From the NCBI GenBank assembly GCA_045399315.1, contig DAYVGO010000091.1, forward strand, positions 1 through 38,732: DNA of 38,732 nucleotides. Reading direction: 5' to 3'. Every line of letters begins with the position of its first letter. The stretch's first letter is position 1. Positions 18,637 to 27,533 of this stretch are shown in pieces. The notes under the pieces are model-generated. The model was not told the DNA's origin. It did not search any database and saw only the letters and a program-made list of their open reading frames with translations. This DNA comes from Arsenophonus sp045399315. GTDB taxonomy: Bacteria; Pseudomonadota; Gammaproteobacteria; Enterobacterales; Enterobacteriaceae. The position numbers and the translations under genes are program-made.

Positions 18637-19206
18637 TCATGATTTTTCAGATATTTTGTTGCTTTCTAGTTGGGATTTTTTCCTATCATTGTATTGATGT
18701 TGAAAAATACTCATCCGAATGACGGTACGATATTTACCATTAATAAAAAATTCATCAACCAGTTCGCCTTCAAAGCAAAAACCTAATTTTTTATAAATGT
18801 GTAGTGCCTTGGTATTTTCTTTATCTACAATCAAGTAGACTTTATAAAGATTTAAAACAGAAAATGCATAATCCATCGCTAAGTTGGTGGCTTTAACTGC
18901 ATATCCTTTACCTTGAAATACTGGATCAATAATAATACCAATTTCCGCTCGACGATGAATATAATTGATTTCTACTAATTCGATTAAACCAATTTTAGTA
19001 CCTTCATTTTCAATAATAAACCGGCGTTCTAACTGATCATGAATGTGTTTGTCATAGAGATCTCTTAATTCAACAAAGGCTTCATAAGGCTCTTCGAACC
19101 AATAACGCATTACACTAGCGTTATTATCTAATTGATGGACAAAAGGAAGATCTTCACGTTCTAAAGGTCGTAGTGTAATTAATTCGTTTTTTTTGCCAGT
19201 AGGCAT
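18637..19206 (-). CDS. speG: Spermidine N(1)-acetyltransferase SpeG
   Basis: 189 residues from the ATG at 19204-19206, chosen because GAGG lies about seven bases upstream; the in-frame TTG at 19216-19218 has no ribosome site. It matches E. coli SpeG (186 aa) throughout: LRPLEREDLPFVHQLDNNASVMRYWFEEPYEAFVEL, the allosteric spermidine-site region (LYDKHIHDQLERRF), acetyl-CoA motif A (IDPVFQGKGYAVKATNLAMDYAF) and EFFINGKYRTVIRMSIFQHQY. SpeG acetylates spermidine with acetyl-CoA and prevents polyamine toxicity. In E. coli it is not in the ppk-purN interval, so its place here is lineage-specific. Intact, between dead ppk and live purN. The Lys/Ser-rich tail after HQY is variable in the family. Confidence 0.95.
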   Translation of the reverse strand: MPTGKKNELITLRPLEREDLPFVHQLDNNASVMRYWFEEPYEAFVELRDLYDKHIHDQLERRFIIENEGTKIGLIELVEINYIHRRAEIGIIIDPVFQGKGYAVKATNLAMDYAFSVLNLYKVYLIVDKENTKALHIYKKLGFCFEGELVDEFFINGKYRTVIRMSIFQHQYNDRKKSQLESNKISEKS

Positions 19207-19440
19207 TGGGTACCTCAATTGAGAATAAAACGTAACATTTATGAAGTAATCGATATTGATGCTCTGTACTTAGTTAATTTGAATAGTAAAATATTAAAAT
19301 CCAGCTGAGTGATAAACTAAGAGTAATTATATTTTAGCAATAAATTCGCTCTTCGATAACTATTTAGTTAATTATTGACAGATTATTACTACAAAATTAA
19401 TTAGAAATGGTGTAAATATTGACCACTACAGGGGACGAAA

Positions 19441-19463
19441 TTGTGATGCCATTGGCATCACAA
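19441..19463 (-). terminator. Hairpin after purN, likely purMN terminator
   Basis: A perfect 10-bp stem (TTGTGATGCC / GGCATCACAA) with a 3-base loop lies 17 bases beyond the purN stop. On the minus strand the trailing T run is short (AATTTCG), so it may act as a weak terminator or as an RNA 3'-end stabiliser. Confidence 0.6.
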
Positions 19464-19479
19464 CGGATGATAGATAAAA

Positions 19480-20121
19480 TTAATCTTCATTAGCATAACC
19501 GCATGGAGGAAGCTTATAGCCATCTAAATAAGCTGAATTATTGACCATCGTTAATCGCCCTTTAATAAACCAATCGATGACTAGTGGATAAATACGATGC
19601 TCCTGAGTTTGTACACGGGCGATAATATCTTGCGGTTGATCAGCAGCAAAAATAGGTACCTTAGCTTGTAGTATAATCGGACCTGTATCTAGTTTTTCAG
19701 TGACAAAGTGAACCGAAGTACCGTGTTCTTTATCACCATTTGCCAGCGCCTTACGATAGGTATCTAATCCCGGATATTTAGGCAGTAGAGAAGGATGAAT
19801 ATTGATTATTTTACCTAAATAATGGCTTACAAAGAGAGGTGTGAGGATACGCATATAGCCAGCGAGCACGATCAAATCTGGCTGGTATTGTGCTATAGCA
19901 GCCAGAAGTGAAGCATCATAAGCATGGTTATCGTGGTAATCAGTTTTGGACATTACCACAGTGGGAATAGCTGCTTGCTTAGCTCGTTTTAAACCATAAG
20001 CAGCGGGATTATCACTGAAAATAGCACTAATTTTTGCTGTAATATTTTGTTTTTGGCAAGCATCAATAATTGCTTGTAAGTTACTGCCATTGCCAGAAAT
20101 TAATACCACAAGATTTTTCAT
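19480..20121 (-). CDS. purN: Phosphoribosylglycinamide formyltransferase PurN (GART)
   Basis: 213 residues (E. coli 212), intact. It has the N-terminal loop LISGNGSNLQAIIDAC that holds the GAR phosphate, the catalytic Asn and His in IINIHPSLLPKYPGL, and the third catalytic residue Asp in EKLDTGPIILQAKVP. The enzyme transfers a formyl group from 10-formyl-THF to GAR, the third step of purine synthesis. The start overlaps the purM stop by four bases, so the two are translationally coupled in one operon, as in E. coli. Confidence 0.96.
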   Translation of the reverse strand: MKNLVVLISGNGSNLQAIIDACQKQNITAKISAIFSDNPAAYGLKRAKQAAIPTVVMSKTDYHDNHAYDASLLAAIAQYQPDLIVLAGYMRILTPLFVSHYLGKIINIHPSLLPKYPGLDTYRKALANGDKEHGTSVHFVTEKLDTGPIILQAKVPIFAADQPQDIIARVQTQEHRIYPLVIDWFIKGRLTMVNNSAYLDGYKLPPCGYANED

Positions 20122-21161
20122 TGACTAATGGTAACCCGTGGTTCATTGGATTTGATCGCTACAATTTTTCCAATTTGCCAGGCTTTTTCACCTGACTGAT
20201 TGAGGAGTTGTAGTGTGTCGGAAGCCTCTTCCGTTGGTAAGACGATTAGCATGCCAACACCACAATTAAAGGTGCGATACATTTCATGAGTCGTTACATT
20301 ACCGGTTTGTTGTAACCAGCTAAATATGGGCGGCCATTGCCAGCTAGCGCCATCAATTTGCGCTTGGGTGTTTGGTGGTAAAACCCGTGGAATATTTTCC
20401 CAAAAGCCACCACCGGTGATATGGGCAATAGCATGAATATTCTGTTTTTCAGTTAACGATAGAATACTTTTAACATAAATTCGCGTTGGGGCTAATAAAT
20501 GATCGGCTAGTGATTTATTTTCAAGTTGATTAGTGGCTGTATCTATTTGGTTGATCTGTAGAATTTTTCTAATTAAAGAATAACCATTGGCATGTGGGCC
20601 ACTAGAGCCTAAAGCAAGCAGGGCATCACCGGCTTTAACTTTGCTACCATCAATAATTTTTGCTTTTTCAACAACACCAACGCAGAAACCGGCTATATCA
20701 TAATCTTCTCCATGATACATGTCTGGCATCTCTGCTGTTTCCCCACCGACAAGGGCACAAGCTGACTGTTTACAGCCATCAGCAATACTTTTGATTACGC
20801 TGGCAGCAGTATCTACATCCAGCTTACCGGTCGCATAATAATCAAGAAAAAATAGTGGCTCGGCGCCTTGAACAATCAGATCATTAACACACATGGCAAC
20901 TAAATCAATACCAATCGTGTCATGACGCTTTAAGTCCATTGATAATCGCAGTTTTGTTCCAACACCATCTGTACCTGAAACTAATATTGGCTCACGATAC
21001 TTTTGTGGCAAGGCACATAATGCGCCAAAGCCACCTAATCCGCTCATCACTTCTGGTCGGCGAGTTTGTTTGACGGCACTTTTAATACGTTCGACCAGCA
21101 TATTACCTGCATTAATATTGACACCAGCATCTTTATAGCTGAGAGAAATTTTATCTGTCAC
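20118..21161 (-). CDS. purM: Phosphoribosylformylglycinamidine cyclo-ligase PurM (AIR synthetase)
   Basis: 347 residues using the GTG at 21159-21161. A GGGAG ribosome site lies seven bases upstream and the protein then begins VTDKISLSYKDAGV, lining up with E. coli PurM (345 aa, also a GTG start as I recall). The longer frame from an ATG at 21183-21185 would place that ribosome site inside the gene. Motifs seen: RPEVMSGLGGFGALCALP, the ATP-binding SGTDGVGTKLRL, GIDLVAMCVNDLIVQGAEPLFFLDYYATG, LVGGETAEMPDMYHGEDYD and HITGGGFWENIPRVLP. PurM closes FGAM to AIR, step five of purine synthesis. A PurR-box-like site lies 65 bases upstream. Intact first gene of purMN. Confidence 0.95.
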   Translation of the reverse strand: MTDKISLSYKDAGVNINAGNMLVERIKSAVKQTRRPEVMSGLGGFGALCALPQKYREPILVSGTDGVGTKLRLSMDLKRHDTIGIDLVAMCVNDLIVQGAEPLFFLDYYATGKLDVDTAASVIKSIADGCKQSACALVGGETAEMPDMYHGEDYDIAGFCVGVVEKAKIIDGSKVKAGDALLALGSSGPHANGYSLIRKILQINQIDTATNQLENKSLADHLLAPTRIYVKSILSLTEKQNIHAIAHITGGGFWENIPRVLPPNTQAQIDGASWQWPPIFSWLQQTGNVTTHEMYRTFNCGVGMLIVLPTEEASDTLQLLNQSGEKAWQIGKIVAIKSNEPRVTISQ

Positions 21162-21225
21162 AACAAGCTCCCAAGGCGATTGCATTTAGTAAAATATATG
21201 GAAACAGCAATAATTCTACCAGTCT

Positions 21226-21241
21226 AAGAAAACGTTTGCGA
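21226..21241 (-). promoter_or_regulatory. PurR operator upstream of purM
   Basis: AAGAAAACGTTTGCGA matches 13 of 16 positions of the PurR box consensus ACGCAAACGTTTGCGT, with the central AAACGTTT complete. It lies about 65 bases upstream of the purM GTG. PurR with hypoxanthine or guanine represses pur genes; a second site precedes purC. Confidence 0.75.
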
Positions 21242-21393
21242 GACCCTTTACAGGTTTTAATTATAAAACTAAATAGTCAGCAGAATTAAATGCTAGACTA
21301 AGAAAAGCTTAATCTATCGCTGGAAGCAGTCTAAAAAAGCGCTATAATCTAGTAATTTTTTATTTGTTGATCGTTTGTATAAAGGAGAGCGTC

Positions 21394-22006
21394 ATGAAAA
21401 TCGTTGAAGTAAAACACCTGTTAATTAAACATAAATTGGGTTTAATGCGGGATAAAAATATTAATACCAAACGTTTTCGTGAATTGGCCTCTGAAGTGGG
21501 CGGTCTTTTGACTTATGAAGCAACAGCAGACTTAGAAACTGAGACGATCACTATAGAAGGATAGTGTGGTCAGTTAAGTATTAAGCAAATTAAAAGAAAA
21601 AAATTATCGTGGTGCCGATTTTGCGCGCCGGATTGGGAATGATGGATGGAGTATTAGAAAATATTCCCAGTGCTCGTATTAGTGTGGTGAGGGTTTATCG
21701 TGATGAAAAGACGTTGGAGCCTGTGCCATATTTTCAAAAGTTAGCTTCAAATATTAATGAACGTATGGCATTAGTTGTAGATCCAATGTTAGCAAAAGGT
21801 GGCTCGATGATTGCTACAATCGATTTACTTAAACAAGCCGGCTGCCAAGTTATTAAAGTTTGGTATTAGTTACGGCACCCGAAGGTATTAAGGCACTGGA
21901 AGCTGTCCATCCCGATGTCAAACTTTATACTGCATCTATTGATGATCATGGTTATATTGTGCCGGGTTTAGGTGATGCAGGTGATAATATATTTGGTACC
22001 AAGTAA
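21394..22006 (+). pseudogene. upp: Uracil phosphoribosyltransferase Upp, degraded
   Basis: The ATG at 21394 follows AAAGGAGA, so the ribosome site survives. The reading MKIVEVKHLLIKHKLGLMRD to LETETITIEG is followed by TAG (21562-21564), where Upp has Trp. Beyond this come VVPILRAGLGMMDGVLE and VDPMLAKGGSMIATIDLLKQAG, where the PRPP-loop Thr (VDPMLATGG in E. coli) is now Lys. One T missing from a T run at 21859-21861 shifts the frame. The last part, VTAPEGIKALEAVHPDV to GLGDAGDNIFGTK, ends at 22004-22006. Upp converts uracil and PRPP to UMP. In E. coli it forms an operon with uraA; both are dead here. Confidence 0.95.
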
Positions 22007-22111
22007 TTTTTGTTGTTAAAATTATTTTTTATTAATTATACTCATAAGATTGGATATAGATACCAATCTTATTAAATTAACTTTGTAGATTATTATTTCA
22101 AATTTAATAGC

Positions 22112-22847
22112 CTAAGTGTAAGGTGTTTTTTTCATTCTATTTTTATCTAACCAGCGGTTTAATCCTTCATATTTTTTATTTAATTCAATTTTGGCATTTT
22201 CAACTGTAAGTTTATTGTGAGCAAAAATAAACTCTTAAGCGATATAATTAAAACTATAGCCGGAAGCAGGATTAGAATAAATACTATAATAGAATAATTT
22301 GGCTTGATGATCCGCTTTCATTACCGATTGAATAAACTGAATAAGCTTATAATTTTGCTGATTAAATTTTGTGAAATCCGTCAGATTGCTTGCTAATTCA
22401 TTGGTTAAACTAGCACGTTCGTTATTATCAATAAATTTATGGCTAGTAATAATATGTTCAGCTAATAGATGTGGATTGGTGGTATTGAAGCTGGCAGAGT
22501 GACTGTTAAAATTTAAAATATAGTTACAGCTTCTAATTTGATAGAGATAATCTAAGAAGTTGCTTAAATAAAGGGATGCATTATCTAATGAATCTGTTGG
22601 CGTCCATTTTGACTCATCACGGATATTGGCTATTATTGTGGTAATAAAATTTGTTGGTGAATCAGTGAGTTTTTGCCTTTATATCTTGATCACTATTTTC
22701 ATTCCATTCCTTATCATCTTGAAAAACTTTTTCTTTGCCTGAACCAAATGTTTCAGCACAGCCTAATAATTTACTGATTTTTTCTCCATTATATTTTGCT
22801 GTATCAATAAAATTATCAATACTATTAAATTTATTTATATCCGTCAT
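22112..22847 (-). pseudogene. Unknown gene inserted between upp and uraA, two lesions
   Basis: I do not recognise this family. From the ATG at 22845-22847 the frame reads MTDINKFNSIDNFIDTAKYN to NSDQDIKAKTH and stops at 22662. A one-base frameshift there joins it to a long readable stretch (TDSPTNFITTIIANIRDESKW, LYLSNFLDYLYQIRSCNYIL, NNERASLTNELASNLTDF, KADHQAKLFYYSIYSNP). This has one TAA (22235-22237), then EFIFAHNKLTVENAKIELNKKYEGLNRWL and TAG at 22112. Undamaged it would be about 245 residues. It looks soluble and helix-rich, rich in Asn, Asp, Ser and Lys, with no signal peptide or membrane span. It lies opposite to upp and uraA, which are neighbours in E. coli, so it is an acquired gene. 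Secreted-effector ancestry is possible but unproven. Confidence 0.55.
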
Positions 22848-23393
22848 AAAAACTCCTTTAATTTAAGTAGTTTTTTTAATTTCATTTACAAATAAATTAT
22901 ATAGTTACTATATTATTATAAGTTGTAGTAATTTTATTATTTTTTCAATTAGCCAAAATAATTATATTATTTATAACTTTTTAATTTTAATAAATTATAT
23001 TTATTTGAAATTAGTTATAACGTAAAAAAGAATTATTTTTGTTTTTTATTTGATAATAAAAAATATTAATCAAAACGTAGCAAATAGTTGTTATTTTCTA
23101 TTTCAGTATGGTTTTTTCTAACTAAGCATAAAATTATCTTGAATAATATTTTTTATTTTCAGGCAATCAATTAAAACTCGCAAAATAGAGTATTAAACTT
23201 GATAAAACAATTATAATAAAATTTATTTTTTATTTGTAACTAGCCTAAAGATCTTGTTATGATATTAATAAAGTTTGCTTCAAGTTTAATAAAATTTTCT
23301 GTTATGAAAATAAAATATCAAAAGGTGGGCTTTATAGCTCAGTTTTGATGAGCAATAATAGATTAATTATTAGTAATAAAGAGGATATGGAGC
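22848..23393. other. AT-rich intergenic stretch upstream of uraA
   Basis: About 545 bases of very AT-rich DNA between the divergent unknown gene and uraA. It holds the unknown gene's upstream region at the left and, just before 23394, a GAGGATATGGAGC ribosome-site-like sequence for uraA. A small hairpin (GCTCA/TGAGC near 23336-23352) is too weak to name. No gene is seen. Confidence 0.5.
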
Positions 23394-24690
23394 ATGACCC
23401 GCTGTGTAATTGGGGTAGCCGAAAGACCACCACTAAAAGAAACTATTCCATTAAGTTTTCAGCATCTGTTTGCTATGTTTGGTGTGCCGGTATTAGTACC
23501 TATTTTATTTAACATCAACCCGGCAACAGTTTTATTGTTTAATGGTATTGGTACACTACTCTATCTGATCATTTGTCGAGGACGTATTCCTGCTTATCTA
23601 GGTTCTAGCTTTGCTTTATTTCGCCGGTTTTATTGTTATTGCCACTGGATTATGAGTTAGCCTTGGGCGGATTTATTGTTTGTGGGTTACTTTTTTTGCT
23701 TAGTATCACTGATTGTAAAACTAGCAGGTAGAAGTTGGATCAATGTTATTTTTCTACCTGCCGCAATGGGAGCGATTGTTGCGGTTATAGGTCTGGAATT
23801 AGCTCAAACGGCAGCAGGCATGGGCGGGTTTTTACCTAAAGCGAATATGTTTGTTGATTCAAGTACTATGATTATTTCAGTTCGACTTTGATCATTACCA
23901 TTCTGAATTCGGTTGTTTTTCGAGGTTTCTTAGCAATTATTCCTATTTTGATTGGGGTACTGGCAGGTTATCTGCTGGCATTTTTAATGGGAGTAGTCGA
24001 TTGAACCCCAGCCATTGCTGCACCTTGGTTTTTATTACCTACATTTTATTCTCCACGTTTTGAGAGGTTTACTATTTTAACTATTTTGCCTGCAGTACTG
24101 GTTGTTATAGTGAAACATGTTGGTCATTTAGTCGTGACCGCTAATATTGTTGGGCGTGATTTATTAAAAGATCCCGGTTTACACCGTTCAATGTTTGCTA
24201 ATGGTTTATCAACCACTATTTCAGGTTTTTTTGGTTCAACACCGAATACCACTTATGGTGAAAATATTGGTGTGATGACAATCACTAAGGTACACAGTAT
24301 CTGGGGGTAATAGGTGGCGCAGCAATATTAGCTATCTTGCTTTCTTGTGTAGATAAATTAGCGGCAGCAATGCAGCTTATTTCGACCCCTGTTATGGATG
24401 GTGTTTCTTTATTACTGTATGGTGTCATAGCGGCTTCAGGCATACGGATATTAATTGATTCTCAAGTAGATTATAATAAACTGCAAGATCTGATTTTAAC
24501 TTCAGTTATTCTGATTATTGGCGTAAGTAGTACCACTATCCATATTGGTGCCGCTGAATTAAAAAGGATGGCCTTTACTACCATTATCGATATTATTATG
24601 TCACTAGTTTTTCGTTTTATTAATATTATTCGTCCAGAGAAAACTTATATAACCACTAAGCTTGAGTCGGTCAACCCCACTAAAAAATAG
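23394..24690 (+). pseudogene. uraA: Uracil permease UraA, degraded
   Basis: Nearly the full length of UraA (about 429 aa) can be read, but through several frames. It starts MTRCVIGVAERPPLKETIPL, with QHLFAMFG and IPAYLGSSFA. A T lost at 23615-23617 and another slip in the T run at 23691-23697 shift the frame. FLPAAMGAIVAVIGLELAQTAAGMGG follows. A frameshift lies near 23885, a TGA at 24002-24004, then HVGHLVVTANIVGRDLLKDPGLHRSMFANGLST and SGFFGSTPNTTYGENIGVM. Extra G bases near 24303 break the end. UraA is a uracil:H+ symporter of the NCS2 family with 14 membrane segments. With Upp also dead, uracil salvage by this route is lost. Confidence 0.95.
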
Positions 24691-24814
24691 CTAATTTTTG
24701 CTGAATGATATGCAAATTGTTAGTTCCATAATATGGCATTGTTTAAGTTCATCTAATTACAACTTTTGTGTTAAGCTGTATGTGTTTTCTTATTCTATAT
24801 AGAAAGAGGTGCTT

Positions 24815-25519
24815 CTGAATACTCCGTCGCAGCTTTCATTGCCTTTATCTACACCTGATGATGAAACCTTTGCCAGTTTTATTTCTGGAGAGAATGGTAT
24901 TTTATTAGCGGCAATTAAATCCGCTATTAATCAACCCAATGGTAGCTATATTTATTTTTGGTCTCAGCAAGAAGGTAGTGGAAAAAGCCATTTATTACGT
25001 GCTGCATGTACTCAATTGTCACAAAAAGGTGAGGCGGTTGGTTATGTCCCTTTACATAAACGTAGTTATTTTGTGCCGGGTGTTTTAGATGGAATGGAAC
25101 ATTTAGTGTTGGTTTGCATTGATAATGTTCATCGTATTGCTGGTGAAGAAGCGTGGGAAATTGCACTTTTTAATTTATACAATCGTATCTTAGAGATCGG
25201 CAAAACTTGTTTATTGATTACGGGCAATAGTCCACCAAGATTAATTAATTTAACCTTACCTGATTTAGCTTCAAGGCTTGATTGGGGGCAGATCTATAAA
25301 CTTCATCCCCTTAGTGATGAGGATAAAATCCAGGCACTACAATTACGTGCAAAATTACGCGGTTTTGAGTTATCTGAAGAAGTTAGTCGTTTTGTATTAA
25401 AGCGTTTAGATAGAAAAACCCGTACATTATTTACCGTGTTAGATGAGTTAGATCATGCATCGATTGTTGCCCAGCGTAAACTGACCATTCCCTTTGTTAA
25501 AGATATTCTTAAGCTTTAA
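24815..25519 (+). CDS. hda: DnaA inactivator Hda (regulatory inactivation of DnaA), CTG start
   Basis: An AAA+ protein homologous to DnaA domain III. With the proposed CTG start (24815-24817) it has 234 residues (E. coli 233) and begins [M]NTPSQLSLPL, matching the E. coli start MNTPAQLSLPL. The in-frame GTG at 24809 lies inside the ribosome site AGAGGTG and would add two residues. Seen: the clamp-binding motif QLSLPL at the N-terminus, Walker A in EGSGKSHLLRA, Walker B in LVCIDNVH, and the sensor-2/arginine region near LDRKTRTLFTVLDELD. Hda with ADP on the loaded beta clamp triggers DnaA-ATP hydrolysis after initiation. A CTG start is reported for E. coli hda. Intact; ends in a shared terminator. 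Confidence 0.94.
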   Translation: MNTPSQLSLPLSTPDDETFASFISGENGILLAAIKSAINQPNGSYIYFWSQQEGSGKSHLLRAACTQLSQKGEAVGYVPLHKRSYFVPGVLDGMEHLVLVCIDNVHRIAGEEAWEIALFNLYNRILEIGKTCLLITGNSPPRLINLTLPDLASRLDWGQIYKLHPLSDEDKIQALQLRAKLRGFELSEEVSRFVLKRLDRKTRTLFTVLDELDHASIVAQRKLTIPFVKDILKL

Positions 25520-25551
25520 TTTAAGAGGTAAACTTGTTTTTACCTCTTAAA
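25520..25551. terminator. Bidirectional terminator between convergent hda and yfgD
   Basis: A 13-bp perfect stem (TTTAAGAGGTAAA / TTTACCTCTTAAA) with a 6-base loop starts immediately after the hda stop and lies nine bases from the yfgD stop. The A/T-rich stem ends give T-rich tails on both strands, fitting termination in both directions. Confidence 0.8.
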
Positions 25552-25560
25552 GATGCAAAG

Positions 25561-25920
25561 TTATTTAAATAGGTTTTTTACTTGTTCTGGCGGGCGACCT
25601 AGGCATGCTTGATTATTGACAATAACTATAGGTCGCTCAATCAATATCGGATTATCATGCATTGTCTGAAGTAATATTTCGTCTGATAACGAGCTGTCAG
25701 ATAAATTAAGTGTTTGATAAATAGTTTCATTGGTTCTCATTAATTGTCGAGGTTTAGTGAAACCCAATTGTGAGAGTAAAGTTTTCAAGCTATTGGGACT
25801 CGGTGGTGTTTTAAGATATTCAACTATGCGTGGTTTGATCCCCATCTCTTCTAATAGCTTTAATGTTGCTTGACTTTTTGAACAACGTGGATTATGGTAA
25901 ATTGTAACTTCTTGAGACAT
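25561..25920 (-). CDS. yfgD: ArsC-family thioredoxin-fold protein YfgD (putative arsenate reductase-like)
   Basis: 119 residues, the same length and layout as E. coli YfgD. It begins VTIYHNPRCSKSQATLKLLEE, with the ArsC-type nucleophile Cys13 in the N-P-R-C-S-K motif at the start of the thioredoxin-like fold. It ends with the family motif ERPIVIVNNQACLGRPPEQV. ArsC proteins reduce arsenate with glutaredoxin, but YfgD is an uncharacterised relative and there is no ars operon here, so the substrate is uncertain. It follows bepA by 12 bases on the same strand, probably co-transcribed. Intact. Confidence 0.93.
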   Translation of the reverse strand: MSQEVTIYHNPRCSKSQATLKLLEEMGIKPRIVEYLKTPPSPNSLKTLLSQLGFTKPRQLMRTNETIYQTLNLSDSSLSDEILLQTMHDNPILIERPIVIVNNQACLGRPPEQVKNLFK

Positions 25921-25932
25921 ATCGTAAGTTCC

Positions 25933-27399
25933 TTAGGGTTTTTGTAATTTTTTATCACGTATTTGTAACTGGCGTAGTGCATCAATACGGGCATCATATC
26001 TGGCTTGATCATAACTACCGGTTTTTGTTAACCGACTAGCATCTGTTAGATATTGAATAGCAGTACTATAATTACTACGCAATGCCATACCTTCAGCATA
26101 AGCAGCTAACTCTTCACTACGCTTTGCTTGCTTAGCTGAGACTTCTGCCAGTAAAGTCCAACCATTTAAGTCATTAGGATTATCAAAAGTGTATTTATAT
26201 AATAAATGACTGCCTTGTACATACTGATGATTAGCAATATAGGCATTAGCAAGATTGATTTGTAAAACTGGGTCATTGGGTGTATTGGTTAGCGCTTTTT
26301 GTAAACGAGAAATTGCTTGTTGTGGTTGATTTAACCCTATATCAATATCGGTCATAAGATCAATAAACCAAGGATTAGCCGGTTGTTTAGCTAACAGTAA
26401 GTTTACAATATTGCGGGCCGTCTGATATTTTTTCTCTTCATTAAGTAACAGTGCGTGACCATAATTAGCAGCCATTCTTTCTTTAGTATCACCTTGGTTA
26501 TATTGTGATAAAATTTGTTCCAAAATTGGTTTTTGCCCGGTTGTATACATAGCAAGGATACGTACACGAGCCAACATAAAATCGAGTGATGGCGAAAGAT
26601 TAACTTTTGGGTATTGATTGGAACGATTTAGAGCATCCGCTAAACGACTATCTGGTAATGGATGGGTTAGTAGCATCTCAGGTGGTTTTGACATATAGCG
26701 ACTTTGATCGGCTAAAATTTGCATGAAATCAGACATCGCTTTAGGATCAAACCCTGAGCGACATAAAGTTTGAATACCAATTCGATCAGCTTCTTGCTCG
26801 TTAGATTGGGTAAAACCTATTATTCCTTGCTGCACACCAGCTAGTGTTCCTGTCAGCGCCGCAATACCTGCTTGTGGATTAGCCATCACTAACAGTGCTG
26901 AGCCAATAGCACCTATCCAGGTTAAGGGTGCATTACGTTCCCGATCTTCCAGCATACGGGCAAGATGTCTTTGGGTTACGTGAGAAATTTCATGGGCGAT
27001 CACGGAAGCTAACTGACTTTCATTTTGACTATAACGAAAGAGGGCGGAATGAAGAACTACGTTGCCACCAAAATAAGCATATGCATTAATATTGGGATTA
27101 TTTATTAGGTAAAAATGAAACGGGGTTTTTACTGAATGGGCATTTTTTACTAAGCTCATGCCAAGATGGTTAATATATTGATTTAACAAAGGATCGTAGA
27201 TGAGTGGTGTGTTTGCCCGTAATTGACGCGTCAGTGCGTCACCAATAATGATCTCTTGATCGATAGTCAATGTGCTGCCTGCTGTAGTGCCAATATCAGG
27301 CAGATTATCTTCAACAGCGGCATAAACAGGTTTCATTGGGACTGCTAACATCATTGTTATTACCAGAGTAATGAGTGGCCTAGCCAATTTTGTATTCAT
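25933..27399 (-). CDS. bepA: Periplasmic metalloprotease/chaperone BepA (YfgC)
   Basis: 488 residues (E. coli 487). Sec signal peptide of about 27 residues (ITLVITMMLAVPMKPVYA-A). The M48 protease domain has His136-Glu-Ile-Ser-His140 (ASVIAHEISHVTQRH) and a third zinc ligand in NEQEADRIGIQ (about residue 203). C-terminal TPR repeats run from about 310 to 485 (NPWFIDLMTDIDIGLNQPQQA, DPVLQINLANAYIANHQY). In E. coli BepA helps assemble LptD and degrades stalled or misassembled LptD and BamA at the outer membrane. It is divergent from perM. Its retention with bamC in this window suggests outer-membrane assembly control is still needed. No lesion. Confidence 0.96.
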   Translation of the reverse strand: MNTKLARPLITLVITMMLAVPMKPVYAAVEDNLPDIGTTAGSTLTIDQEIIIGDALTRQLRANTPLIYDPLLNQYINHLGMSLVKNAHSVKTPFHFYLINNPNINAYAYFGGNVVLHSALFRYSQNESQLASVIAHEISHVTQRHLARMLEDRERNAPLTWIGAIGSALLVMANPQAGIAALTGTLAGVQQGIIGFTQSNEQEADRIGIQTLCRSGFDPKAMSDFMQILADQSRYMSKPPEMLLTHPLPDSRLADALNRSNQYPKVNLSPSLDFMLARVRILAMYTTGQKPILEQILSQYNQGDTKERMAANYGHALLLNEEKKYQTARNIVNLLLAKQPANPWFIDLMTDIDIGLNQPQQAISRLQKALTNTPNDPVLQINLANAYIANHQYVQGSHLLYKYTFDNPNDLNGWTLLAEVSAKQAKRSEELAAYAEGMALRSNYSTAIQYLTDASRLTKTGSYDQARYDARIDALRQLQIRDKKLQKP

Positions 27400-27533
27400 A
27401 AACCCAAAGTATCCCTTACGATTAATTATATTGTTAAATAATATTTTATGATAGCAAACCTTACTGGATAATCTGTCAATTGGTATAATTTTGATGTATT
27501 AAAAATTCATTTACTACATTCAGGAGTAAATAT

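Noticed and set aside
21162..21185. ATG start giving PurM eight extra residues
   Set aside because: The GGGAG ribosome site lies inside that extension and points to the GTG, which aligns with the known PurM N-terminus.
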